Assembly (NCBI GenBank): GCA_014529385.2
Contig: CM043953.1
Location: 64,744,372 to 64,808,371 of the forward strand
Length of the DNA stretch: 64,000 bases
Source: Adiantum capillus-veneris
Lineage: Eukaryota; Streptophyta; Polypodiopsida; Polypodiales; Pteridaceae
Reading direction: 5' to 3'
The translations under genes were made by a program, and so were the position numbers. The notes beneath the pieces were generated by a model that worked only from the letters and a program-made list of their open reading frames with translations, ran no database searches and had not been told where the DNA came from. Shown in pieces: positions 42,919-53,086 of this stretch (the stretch's first letter is position 1; every line of letters starts with the position of its first letter).

Positions 42919-42940
42919 TCGTCCGGGAGGACTCAGACTA

Positions 42941-42953
42941 GGAGGGGGGGAGG
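42941..42953 (+). other. Internal polypurine tract of element B
   Basis: GGAGGGGGGGAGG in the context ACTCAGACTAGGAG, positioned just after the W-x-P-K tail exactly as in A (10,339). It lies about 8 kb before the terminal PPT, so a central-PPT role is possible but unproven. Confidence 0.6.
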
Positions 42954-44565
42954 TATACAGGTATACAAGAGCTACAAAGTATCTACAAGCGAAAAAAACA
43001 AAGAAAAACAAAAAATTATATTACAAGGGCAGTGTCTTATATGATTTTGTAATTTTTATGTTTGATTGCGGATATTGATAATATTTATGCCCTTATATAC
43101 CTTGTTTTGCAACAAGAAGAGATCAAATGATGAATTTGGGTCTCTAGACGTGTAAATATCACTAAATAAGAGTGTTTTTGGAGCTAAAAAGTGGAAAAAG
43201 ATGGTAATCCAAGTCCAAAAATCACAAATAAGTGTATATTCATATACACAGAGTTACCAGCTATTTATTGTGTATGTTTGGAATTTTTTGGCTTCAATTT
43301 GCTATTTTCCTTTATTTTTTATGATTTTCTTGATAAAAGTAAAAGAAAAATAAAAAAGTAGGTGAAACGAGATCAGAAAAAAGAAAAAAATAGATGGTGA
43401 TGATCCTAAAGACAAGGGCAACCCATGGTAAAAATTGAGTACAATTCGGGAAAAGTTGCGGAAAGCCCGAAATGACAGAATTTTGGCAAAGTGGACAGAT
43501 TTCTCAGAAACAGGTCAAACGGAGTCCAAATTGAGAAATTTCAAATCCTAAAGTGCATTTCACGACGAGATAGGAGCACATGTCAAATTTGGTAACAAGT
43601 GATCCGGGAAGTCCGAAGTTAAGTATTTTTCACATCACTTTCAAGCTCATTTCCACTATTACCTTCTTGGAGAGAGCAAAGAGCACACAGGAGCATCCAA
43701 CCTTCTACAGCCTTCTACGAATGCTACGAGAGCTCAGAGGACACCAGACATGAGAGGTAGACTCGTTGCCATAAGCTTTTGATGCTTATCATTAACTTTT
43801 GTCACGAAAACTGACCAAAACCAAGAAACAAGAGCAGACGGGGAATGAGGTAGAATGCTAAGTAGTGGCACAACCGCCTAACCAAACCTTGCAAGAAATT
43901 ATAGGTGGGTTACCCTAGTATAGAAGATGGGTTTCTAACACTCAAAGCTCGAGAAAGAACGACTGGAAAAACCCTAGGTCAACAGAGCCTGCAAGAGGCA
44001 AACAGGAAAAAGTTGTCGAAACGACACAAAACTTCTCAGGAAGCTTAACAACATCGAGGGCAATGCAACCATGGAGTATCTCCAGGTTTGGACCACCAAA
44101 AGTGGGTCAAAACAACCGATTCGACGACAGACACACAAAGCGTCATTTTGATATTAACGGTTGAAATTGACGACCGAATGAAATGATACTTCACAAGCAG
44201 CTTCAAATATACATGGATGACTTATGTTTGCAAGCAAAACCCAAAAGAAAGCTGATTCACTTACCGATGGTGAAAAAAGACGCTTTCGGGCAACCAAAAG
44301 GAGAAAGATGGAGAACGGGGAGCCAAAGTCAAGTTCAACCAAATAGATGGCTTCACAACATATCCAATGAGCTGGAAATGCAACTCTCGAGAAGAAAAAT
44401 TGAAGAAATTCAACTCCAAGGCAAAAAGACGACTTCGAAGAATGAAATGCCTATAAGGGGGCTTTTTAGCTAAACTGATGACTTTTTAAGTTGAAAACTA
44501 GTTAGCAGGGCTTAGGGCACTAGCACAAAGCATTCTTTGCACAAAAAGACCAACATTTCAAGAAA
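42954..44565 (+). other. Element B intergenic region, first part
   Basis: No gene supported. AT-rich, with weak similarity to the A 3' region. A short stretch near 44,208-44,240 (ATATACATGGATGACTTATG) repeats the sequence of the RT YMDD site (39,184-39,203) out of any RT context, perhaps by rearrangement. Confidence 0.6.
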
Positions 44566-44865
44566 AGACATCATACGCGTATGATGTCTCACAGCATGAA
44601 TTTCACATCCATTTCAACATTTGAGTGCATAGCCTCATTCCACATGTTAATCACATCCTATGAACCAAGTATCATGAGAATTGGAGTTAGAAAACCCAAG
44701 GAAAACCAAAAAGACGCAAAGTAGGCCATAAAATTGATTTTTGGTCCTAATTTTGTCAAAATAACTCCAAACTCATTGAAACTTTGTAGGATTGTTGATT
44801 AACACATCTAAAAGCTATCTGGAACAAAAAAGCACCATTTTGACACAAAAGACATCATACGCGTA

Positions 44866-46863
44866 GTCGAGAAATTTGCGGTCTTGCCAGGAAAGCACCG
44901 TGCTTATGGCTGTGAGAGTTTGTGAGAGAACTCAACAAAAACTATATGAAGGAGTTAAACCATAGATGCCATGAAGACTAGGGTTTGGAAAGAAGTGCAA
45001 TCAAAGAAGACTCACTCTTTCTCTCTTGCACTCACACACACACAAAGAAAGAACGCAAAAGAGAATGTTAAAACAATACGAAGATGAAAACATCGAGGCT
45101 ATGGTCATATCGTATCATGGGTAATATGAAAGGGTTAATGGATGAGTTAATGGCATTCAATCTTGGCTGACCAAATAGGCTACGAATTGTTCTTTGGAAT
45201 TGTAGTTTTGTGCTTACCATAATATAGATATTTTGTCTAATGATTGGGATTAATTGTGTGTACAAATCCTCTTGGTTCATAGCAAGATAACTACGCTTAC
45301 ATCAAAAGAAAAATTATAGTCTATGAGAGGTAGTATGATGGGATCCGGTGATAGAAGTATTTCATTGAGCCTTTCAGGGCCGAAGAGAAACACTATACGT
45401 TGTTGAAAGTGTATTTTACGGCTAATCCATACGTTAATTCTAATAGATCGTACAGAGTGAAAGCAATAGAAATGATCATCATGTGGGTTATTCATCTAGG
45501 ATAGTATGTGAGAAATGTAGATATGAGAGAAGTGAAGAGATGAGAAGTTTCCCTTCCAAGCCCTATTCTTGCCCGTAGGCAATAAGGATACTGCGGGGAG
45601 AGATGTACCTGTAGCAAAGAGAACCTAGAGAGGATGAATTACTAAGAATGAGAGAGATAGGTTTGGTTAAGGAGATGAGATTAGATACATATATATGTAT
45701 ATGTTGGATTAGAGATGAAAATGAAAACAACAAGAAATCAAGAAAACATCAATGTAAAACACATCTTACTTGAAACCCTTCAGCACCATTATTGATGGGA
45801 GACAGAAGAAGAGTGGATAATTCCACTTTGATTGATACACCAAGTGCAAGACCTTCTTTGATTAGAGTTGATCTTCCAAGGTTAGCTTGTTGCAAGAATG
45901 GCTAGTCTCCCTCTAGGAAAAAGTGTAGGCTTGGGCTTATGTTAATGGCTAAGTAAAATTAGGCGTTACTACTCACTCCCTCATGAATTCCTCTCATCAA
46001 TGGCTTAAATGCTTGAGTTCTTTCCAAGGAAGAAGAGGTCCCCTTTTATAGGTGAAGGGAACCCCCAAGGGTTTACACAAGAAGAGAGGAGCCAGTGTGA
46101 ACATGAATTGGAAAAGTTGGAAATGAGATGTCCTTGCATGATGTGGGCAGACTAGGGTCCAGTATTTTGATCATATCTCCTCAACCGTGGCTCCAAATAA
46201 AAAAATAAAAATATGGGCAAAAACTTCAGCTCATTAGCTACGATTTTCATTTTAAAATCATTTTCCAATTCGGATTGAAACCTTGTGTAAAAAATTCATC
46301 AAAATAGGGTCCATTTATGCAACAAAAGTCTTCATGTGGTCTCCTTAGCCTAGACTTTCATTTAATTCCAAAGGACACCTCATGCCATATGAAATCATGA
46401 CATTGCTTTGTAATCATGCTTGCAATAATGCATTAAAATAAGTGTATCTTTGAAATCATGCCACCTAGTGTCCCACTAGGATTTGATTCTCTCCTAGTAG
46501 CTATTTAAAAAGAAATATAAGAAAAGTATTAAAAATACATAGAATATATATATATATTGGAGTTTACCCTAGATATAGGATCTAGCTAGGGTGTGAGATG
46601 ATAATGAAATAGTAGAAATAAAGAATCAATGCTTTTTGCCCCAAGTTAAAGAGGCGGAGCTATTGATGCTTTTCCCATAGTATTTTCTGATGGTAAAGTA
46701 AGGATATGTTACCCTTGAGAAAAATAATAGGATGAGATAGAAGGCTTATTATTATACTTAAATATGCATATGTACACTATAGGAAATATAATTATGTATC
46801 TAAAAAAATACAAGATAGATCTTGTAGCATGCGTTCCCACTATGTACGTGTCACAGCACGACA
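44866..46863. mobile_element. Unclassified 1,998-bp insertion with TSD GCGTA
   Basis: It splits a palindrome: GCGTA (44,861-44,865) is repeated at 46,864-46,868. The ends read GTCGAGAAATTTGCGG and CACAGCACGACA, so only about four terminal bases are inverted. It contains a CA run (~45,031), a ~210-bp internal duplication (45,068-45,495) and AT-rich sequence, with no recognised protein. The right end, reverse complemented (TGTCGTGCTGTGACACGTAC), recurs at 55,114. Five-base duplications suit an LTR-type insertion such as a solo LTR, but the left end lacks a clear TG/CA. Confidence 0.75.
45068..45495. repeat. ~210-bp internal duplication in the 2-kb insertion
   Basis: Minus-strand translations of 45,068-45,280 and 45,277-45,495 resemble each other (FQRTIRSLFGQPRLNAI and FQQRIVFLFGPERLNEI; INPFILPMIRYDHSLDV and PDPIILPLIDYNFSFDV). 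They therefore come from a diverged tandem DNA duplication. The translations are used only as evidence of repetition; no protein is claimed. Confidence 0.6.
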
Positions 46864-47745
46864 GCGTATGATGTCTATTTGCACTTACAGAGCCAAAACT
46901 GCTCATTTGTCATCATATATCCATTATATATATCTAATACATGCTACATATGAAATTTGGAACCATTTGGTCAAGAGGATCACCCCATTAGCCCAATTGA
47001 GGGAAAATCCTTCACCTAAAGCCTATTTTTGGCCCAAATCCAACATACTCAAGTCCAAACCAAGATTTGAGTAGAAACAGTCCTTCACTAGTACATGGGG
47101 AGTCCACATAACCAATCCCATGCAAAATTGATGAAAAAGACATTATACGCGTATGATGTCTCCAGAGCCATTTTTAGCCCAAAATCTATCCAAACTTCAT
47201 AAATCCACTGAATAAGCCTATCTAAAGCCAAATCCAAGCTTATAGAGAAATTTGATCCAAAAATACACTAAAAGACATCATACACGTATGATGTCTCACT
47301 ATGTGATTTTGGCACCTCAGGGCTTCAACCACCAAACAGAAGTGATCTACATGCCATTTGAAAGTGAACCACCAAGTTTTATCCAATTTGGATCATAAAA
47401 TTCAAATCCCTTTCAAAATTTTGCCAAGAGTCGGAACTGGACTAAACTGGTCAAAACTTGACCAAATGGGATCCAAACTCAAATCCAAGCATATGATAAT
47501 CATGTATACACTATCAGCTACAAGCACAACCAATATGAAGTCATTTTGACACAAAAGACATCATACGCGTATGATGTCTCCAGCATGAATTTGAGCCCAT
47601 TTTGCATATTTTTTCACCTACCTTGCATCCTTAGGCCCTGAATAGCTCATGTTTCAATTTTCAAGTCATTTGAATAGTTAAAAGCTTCACTTCGGCTTTC
47701 AGTACTAAAAAGACGCTAACTTCTGAAATTGGAGTTACAGGATCC

Positions 47746-48093
47746 ATGGATTCCGCCAAGTCATCGGCAACGAAGAGAAAGAGACCGACAATCAAAGATG
47801 CTCTTGCAGAAGCGGAACCCTTTGACATTCCAGCAGAAACCCTCAAGCCAACCAAAACTTGGGTGGAGGAAGCAGTATTGGAGAAAGAGGGAATAAAGAT
47901 CTACCAGGGGACTTTCAGAGATCCTCAAGGGCAAGCGGTGGATGTACTGATGATCCCACAGGAATTGGTAGATTATAGCAGGTCAGAAGACATCAGCAGG
48001 TACCTGGAAAGGGCAGACTTGCACAGTTTCTTCACCTCGAGACCATCAGGCGTGGATACAAGAAGAGTGTACGAGTTGGCAACATCCATTTAG
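47746..48093 (+). pseudogene. Element B ORF3, segment 1
   Basis: Starts MDSAKSSATKRKRPTIKDAL (basic, possible nuclear signal) and ends in an in-frame TAG at 48,091-48,093; the same frame continues. It is sense-strand and downstream of pol, like the extra ORF of Athila/Tat-type elements. Residues 60-115 (VLMIPQELVDYSRSEDISRY, FFTSRPSGVDTRRVYE) look globular. No homologue is named with confidence. Confidence 0.75.
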
Positions 48094-48111
48094 AAGGATG
48101 GAAAAGCCACA

Positions 48112-49755
48112 TTGAAAGCCATGGATGGAGAGAAAGTAGAAGTACAGATCACTCCACAGCTCATTGTAGACACATTGAAGCTGCACAACAAAGGGAGCTC
48201 GGTCAGGGAAAGAAGGGAGGCCATAGAGGTCTATGGGCCCAAGAAGCAAAATGAAACCTATGGAGATATGGCGGACCCAAGAGTGGCAACCCTTTGCCGA
48301 CTGTACAACCAATTTCTTCATGTTTGCAGTAAAAGACCGCAAAAGTATACGACACCACCCCATGCCATTGCGACCACCATCACATGGGCATTAAAGAGCA
48401 ATATGCCAAAAGAGGTGAATTACGCTCAACACATCCACGAGCAAGTAATTGCCATGCACAACGAGAAGCCAAAGTACATAGGAGGAGCGGAAATTCTGAC
48501 AAGAATAGCTTATGAAGCTATTGGAGCTAGAGATCAGTGGCCAAAGGTTCCCTCCCAAAATGAGTGGCTTAGAGAAGCCGACGAGGAGGAAGAACAGCCC
48601 GAAGTATCCAAGAGGGCATCCACAAGAGCACGCCGGAAACTAGAAGTAGTTTCAAAACCTGCAGAGGATGTGGATGAGCCGCTTAAGAAGAAAGTAAAGA
48701 AGAAGGTTGCTCCCAAGCAAACCAAAAGTCAGAAAGCGGCAAGAATGGAAAGACTAGTGGAGCACTTTAGAGAAGAAAGAGCTCTAAAGGGTGACTTTGA
48801 AGAAAAGTGGGTGCCAGACCCCACTAAAGTCGGAACTAGCTCAGCCAGGCCACATATTGATCAATACGATCAATATATTAAAGCTTATGAGGAGTCAAAG
48901 GCTATTCTGGAGCAGCAACCTGTCGAGCCATACACTGAAGAGGAGGTACAACAATTAAAAGCTGAGCTGAAAAAAGACGACAAGGGGAAAAGGAAAGTAG
49001 ATGAGTCTACTAAGCCTCAAGAGAAAGATGGGCAAGCCGACAAAGGGAAAGCCAAGGAAGATGAGGACAGATATCCCTCTATGACTGATGTACCAAGCCC
49101 TAAGAATACGGAAAAAATTGTGGAGGAGACCACAGTAGAGGTGGACACAGATGATTTGGAAACACCAGAGGCCGAGACCAAAGAAAAGAAGATAGATCCA
49201 GTTCAGCAAAAGAGAAATGATTATGAGGATCTGGTAGAGATAGGATACACCGAAGAAGAGGCCCTTGAGGCAGTTTATGGGATCACCCTACAAAAACAAG
49301 ATGAAGGGAGAGGAACGGAGGAAAAAACAAAGAGTAAAAAAGAAAGTGAAGAGAAACTGGACGAACCGAAAGTACTAGAAGAGCCAAAGCCAGTGGAGGT
49401 GGTGGAGGAAAGAGCTTTAGAGTTGACAGATGATGATGAAAAAGACATGCACATGGTGCATGAACTGCTCAACAAGATAAAAGAAAGGTCCAAGGCAAAG
49501 GAAGTAGAGATTGAGACAGCCAAACAAAGGGAAGCGGAGTTGCAGAGAAAATTAGAGAATGCTATGACTGAATCTGAAATTCATAAAGCATCACTCTATG
49601 ACGCGGAAAACGAGAGAGACGGCTTGATACTCCAGCTAGCCGAGGCTTCAAGAGAAGTAACAAGTGCACAGGAAGCAAGGGAGCGGATAGAGGATGAGTT
49701 GGAGGCGGCCAAGGATGAGCTCATTGAGCTAAGGGAGAGAGTCGAGCTCCAATAA
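48112..49755 (+). pseudogene. Element B ORF3, segment 2, globular domain then coiled coil
   Basis: 547 codons in the same frame. The first ~150 residues appear folded (VQITPQLIVDTLKLHNKGS, ATLCRLYNQFLHVCSKRPQK, GAEILTRIAYEAIGARDQWP) and in general layout recall the plant putative transposon protein domain of Athila-like elements; I hold this loosely. Then come a basic patch (LKKKVKKKVAPKQTKSQKA), a long acidic Glu/Lys-rich region, and from about residue 440 a heptad-like coiled coil (ELLNKIKERSKAKEVEIETA, EARERIEDELEAAKDELIEL). It ends in TAA at 49,753-49,755. Confidence 0.75.
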
Positions 49756-50412
49756 AGAACAATCACTAGACTCAGGACTACCCCTAGAGCTAGTAGAGCA
49801 GGAACCGAACAAGAGGGAGCTATCATACCAACTTTGGAAGACCAGGTCCAAAGCTTACAAAGAGAGTAGAGATTAGAGAAAGTGCAAAGGTTGCACATTG
49901 CGGAGGGATCATTGGCCGCAGAGGAGAGGCTCACATTAGAAAATCAAACACTACGGACAGAGAATGAGGCCCTCCACAAACAACTCCAAGATCTACAAGA
50001 GCAACAAAGAAGAGAGCCAGAGACACCACAAGAAGAATCAGGTGGAGCAGCCATAGAGCTACCAGAAATTGGAGAGGCAACCACAATTGAAGATCCAGCC
50101 CTAGCTCAAGAGGTGGCCTCGACTTCAAGAATCTCTGAAGAAGAAGAACAAAGGCTCCATGACCAAATAGAAAAGTCAACAGAGGAGAGTGCCAAGGCGG
50201 AAATGGAATGGGAGAGGAGACTCCTAATCTCCACTAGACTTCAGGGACTAGACACAAAAGTGCTCCATGAACAGTGGATGCAACCCAGCCTGCCTTTCCC
50301 TTTGATGAAATTTGAAGTGCTAAAGACGAAAAAGAGAATAGAGGAGGAGCAGTATGTCTCTCTTTACGAAGGGGCGACATCACAAAGGAGGAACAATCAA
50401 AGAAGATATTAG
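49756..50412 (+). pseudogene. Element B ORF3, segment 3, coiled coil
   Basis: Same frame, with another in-frame TAG at about 49,867. It continues the coiled coil (EERLTLENQTLRTENEALHK, QLQDLQEQQRREPE) followed by EEEEQRLHDQIEKSTEESAK and a short globular stretch (LHEQWMQPSLPFPLMKFEVL). Stop at 50,410-50,412. Confidence 0.72.
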
Positions 50413-50425
50413 ATTCACAACCTAG

Positions 50426-50977
50426 ATGGAGGAAAGGTTGGCTGAACAAATACCTAGCCTACCTCATCTACTTGGTGGAGGCACCAAAGGAGCTCTGGAG
50501 GATGCAACCTTCTGCCCGGTGCCAAGAGTCAGAAACTGGAAAGAGCATGGCAGGATTGCAGAAAAGAAGCCAAATTGGCTTAATTATCCCAGGATGCCAG
50601 GACCAAAGGTAGGAGAGAGAATAGGTAAAGCCTACATGGTGAAAACCCGAACGGGCACCATCAAGATCTTTACTGGCTCTCCTGACCTTTCATGTCAGAT
50701 GCTCAAGAAAATCTGCAGGACTCTCTTAGCTTGCATTGAAGTGTTCGCGCTAGATAAAGCCACGACCTCGAGTCTACTATCGACGGCCGACACAGTGACT
50801 GATATGAGGTACGATCTTTCATTGCAGCCTTCTCCAAAAGTGTTACACCTCCTATACCAAAGGATTATGTTTTTGCCTAGCTTCCACATGCAAACATTCG
50901 AAGAAGCTTTCTACACCGGCTTTTTCACCCACGAAAGAAAAATATTCGGCCCAACCTTGACCATCGGCAACCTATGA
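50426..50977 (+). pseudogene. Element B ORF3, C-terminal segment in a shifted frame
   Basis: 183 codons in a different frame from the preceding ORF3 segments: EQIPSLPHLLGGGTKGALED, NWLNYPRMPGPKVGERIGKA, LLACIEVFALDKATTSSLLS and a C-terminus FFTHERKIFGPTLTIGNL. It probably belonged to the same ORF before a frameshift near 50,400. No domain recognised. It ends 83 bases before the terminal PPT. Confidence 0.68.
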
Positions 50978-51059
50978 TACGAATCACATTTGCAGATGCT
51001 CAAGACGACAGGACTTTATTGACCAAGCATAAAAGTCATGTCAGGGACGACATGAACGT

Positions 51060-51071
51060 GGAGGGGGGGAG
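51060..51071 (+). other. Terminal polypurine tract of element B
   Basis: GGAGGGGGGGAG, abutting the 3' LTR and preceded by GTCATGTCAGGGACGACATG, shared with element A. Confidence 0.9.
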
Positions 51072-51353
51072 TGTTGAGCCAGCAGAGGATCACACCCACA
51101 TTTTTGCTCACACTCATCATTTTGTAACCATTGATTGTAATAAATGTCTTTCCGACATTAATTTTGATTTGAGCCATTCATTAAGTAACGGGACTCAATT
51201 GAGTTTCCAGCTTGTAATCCCGAAGTAATTTCACTTGCTGATGTAATAAGTTAGAGATGTTCTCACCTCCAAGGCTGAGGTATATAAGCCAAAGTTTTTG
51301 TAACCTAAAGGAGATTATTAATAAAAGTGAGTTTTGGAGTGCTGTGACTGTGT

Positions 51354-51410
<57 letters not shown>

Positions 51411-52036
51411 TCTTATCTACTTGCTACGCAAGCTATGGAGCCGCCATTGGAGAAGTGACACCGCCATTGTGTTAGCAACGGCGAGAGCTACGCACAGATA
51501 CCAAGAGTGCGCGCTATCGGCTTCTATGTGTGGTAAGTTCCTACGAGCTTCGGTGTGAGTTTTCTTCCAACTCGTGTGTCGGAATTGAGCGTGCAGTATA
51601 TCTATAGAACCACAACGAGTAGAGCTACACATTAGTACCATCGGGGTCAAGTTTCGGTCACCTGTATATTTTGGCCTGTCTTCATACGCGTTTACCGCAC
51701 GGAGTGGTTATAGGTTGAGTTTGCAGTTCAAGTCTTTAGGGTGTTGTTCTTACCTAGTGTATAGACTTCCCCTTGAGTTTGAGATCGATTCAATGATTCT
51801 AGATCCTGTTTCGTATAGCATTCGTTCGTAGTACGGATTTCAGTCACTTGCGTATTTTAGAACTTAGATTTGATTTCCTTAGTAGTGATTGTCATTAGAA
51901 GGTCGAGTAGGTGATTTGACACCCACCTAGTTGTTTCCATGCGCCTGCGGGTCAAGCTCCGTCCTCGTCTGACAAATTCTGTTGTTGGTTGAGTTCTCGC
52001 TATTTAGCTTTCGCTAGCGGCGTAACCGCCTTAACA
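51072..52036 (+). repeat. Element B 3' LTR
   Basis: 965 bp, matching 22,880-23,864 apart from about 19 substitutions and a shorter GA run (51,356-51,405). Many changes are C/T. TSD CCCAT follows. Confidence 0.95.
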
Positions 52037-53086
52037 CCCATAAACTTTCATGGAACTCTTTGATGTTTTGTTGTTGAGTAACCTTATCGCATACTACGCG
52101 CAATGGTGTTCCATCTCTTCGTTTAGGATGCTTCCATAGGTAGCCATCCCTCAAGAAGTATTCATATGCTTTTCTTATTATCCTCTTAAATTCTTGCTAA
52201 GTCCAATCATCCTGCTTCTGCAGAGGACTTAAGTAGCGACCTATCAAGAGCCATTAATCCTCATATAGCTCCTTTGAAAAAGACTCAAGTGAAGACACAA
52301 AACATGCATGACTACTCTTTGCATGATCAATAGTGTAAACATTTGTGCCTATATCATCTCCCTCAATAACCATGTCGTGTTCATCTTCATACCTTGCCCT
52401 AGATAGCATATCTGCCATTGGATTGTCTTTCCCTGCAATATGATATATGCTTGAACTCTTTAATGTACAACAAATCATCAAGCATTTTGTATTTATTGTC
52501 TTTTCTTATAAACGCATAATTTTTGGAGGATGGTAAACCTTCAGGTAGGACACATGTCAATAGAAAATCCATCTCCTTTGATAACACTTCCCTCCCATGA
52601 TATAAAGGGGCATTTGCCTTCAACACGAACACACAAGTGATCATTTCTTAGGCTTCTTCATTTTGAGACCTCTCAATATGTTGGAAACTCCATAATTCAA
52701 ACTTTTTGAGCAATGATTTCACCTTGAAGCATAAATTCTTTACTTTAGGATTCTTATTCTTCCATACTCCCAATACTTGCTTCACGACCTACAAGGCATG
52801 TCCTTTGATCTGCAAGCGTCTAATTCCCAATTGTAAGCAAATGTGTAAATCACCTTTAAGAGCCATGTACTCCGCTTCATTGTTACTCTTTGCATAAAGT
52901 TTCAACCCTTGTTTCCTTAAAGCTTCCCTTGTGCATCATATATGACAATGCCTCCTGAAGCCGCATCATGACTTCTTCGATAAGAACCATCGAAGTATAA
53001 CAATGAAAGATAAGAGATGGCAAGAGTCTCAACTTTCTTCTTTCACACCACCTCTTATTCAACCAAACCAGGAGGCTTACATTACT
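52037..53086 (-). pseudogene. Element C (right part): Ty3/gypsy RNase H regions up to the integrase zinc finger
   Basis: Minus-strand reading from 53,050 leftward: YLSLLYFDGSYRR...GGIVIYDAQGK and AKSNNEAEYMALKGDLHICL, the D...E-A-E-Y pattern of a plant Ty3/gypsy second (archaeal-type) RNase H. Then FQHIERSQNEEA, LKANAPLYHGREVLSKEMDF, HIAGKDNPMADMLSRARYED (typical end of an RNase H region) and LWKHPKRRDGTPLRVVCDKV leading to EFHESLW at 52,041. It is continuous with 22,580-22,879. Several stops and frame changes are present. Confidence 0.82.

Larger units (their letters stand above)
44566..47579. repeat. Second B-type palindrome array, upstream of ORF3
   Basis: Perfect copies lie at 44,566-44,589 and 47,556-47,579. 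One-mismatch copies are at 47,138-47,161 (CATT) and 47,273-47,296 (CACG). One more palindrome was split by the 2-kb insertion (left 16 bases at 44,850-44,865, right 13 at 46,864-46,876, sharing GCGTA). Surrounding text (CCAAATTGATGAAAAAGACAT, TTTTGACACAAAAGACATCA) recalls the gag leader. The last copy is 167 bases before the ORF3 ATG. Confidence 0.94.
22880..52036 (+). mobile_element. Element B: giant Ty3/gypsy element with nested insertions
   Basis: LTRs lie at 22,880-23,864 and 51,072-52,036, flanked by CCCAT. The span is 29.2 kb; taking out the CACTA transposon and the 2-kb insertion leaves about 19 kb, which is very large for the class. Order: LTR, tRNA-Asp primer site, palindrome leader, gag, protease, RT, RNase H, duplicated H2C2 finger, integrase, second protease, W-x-P-K tail, internal PPT, second palindrome leader, coiled-coil ORF3, PPT, LTR. 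The integrase has D,D-35-E spacing and no chromodomain was seen. Apart from the GA run, I count about 19 LTR differences (about 2%), so B is probably younger than A. Several stops and frameshifts make it non-functional as read. Confidence 0.95.

Noticed and set aside
45068-45495. Pair of related minus-strand proteins
   Set aside because: They derive from a local DNA duplication inside the 2-kb insertion; one starts within the other and both lack supporting motifs.
47746-50977. Envelope-like protein
   Set aside because: No signal peptide or transmembrane helix is visible; the sequence is highly charged and coiled-coil.
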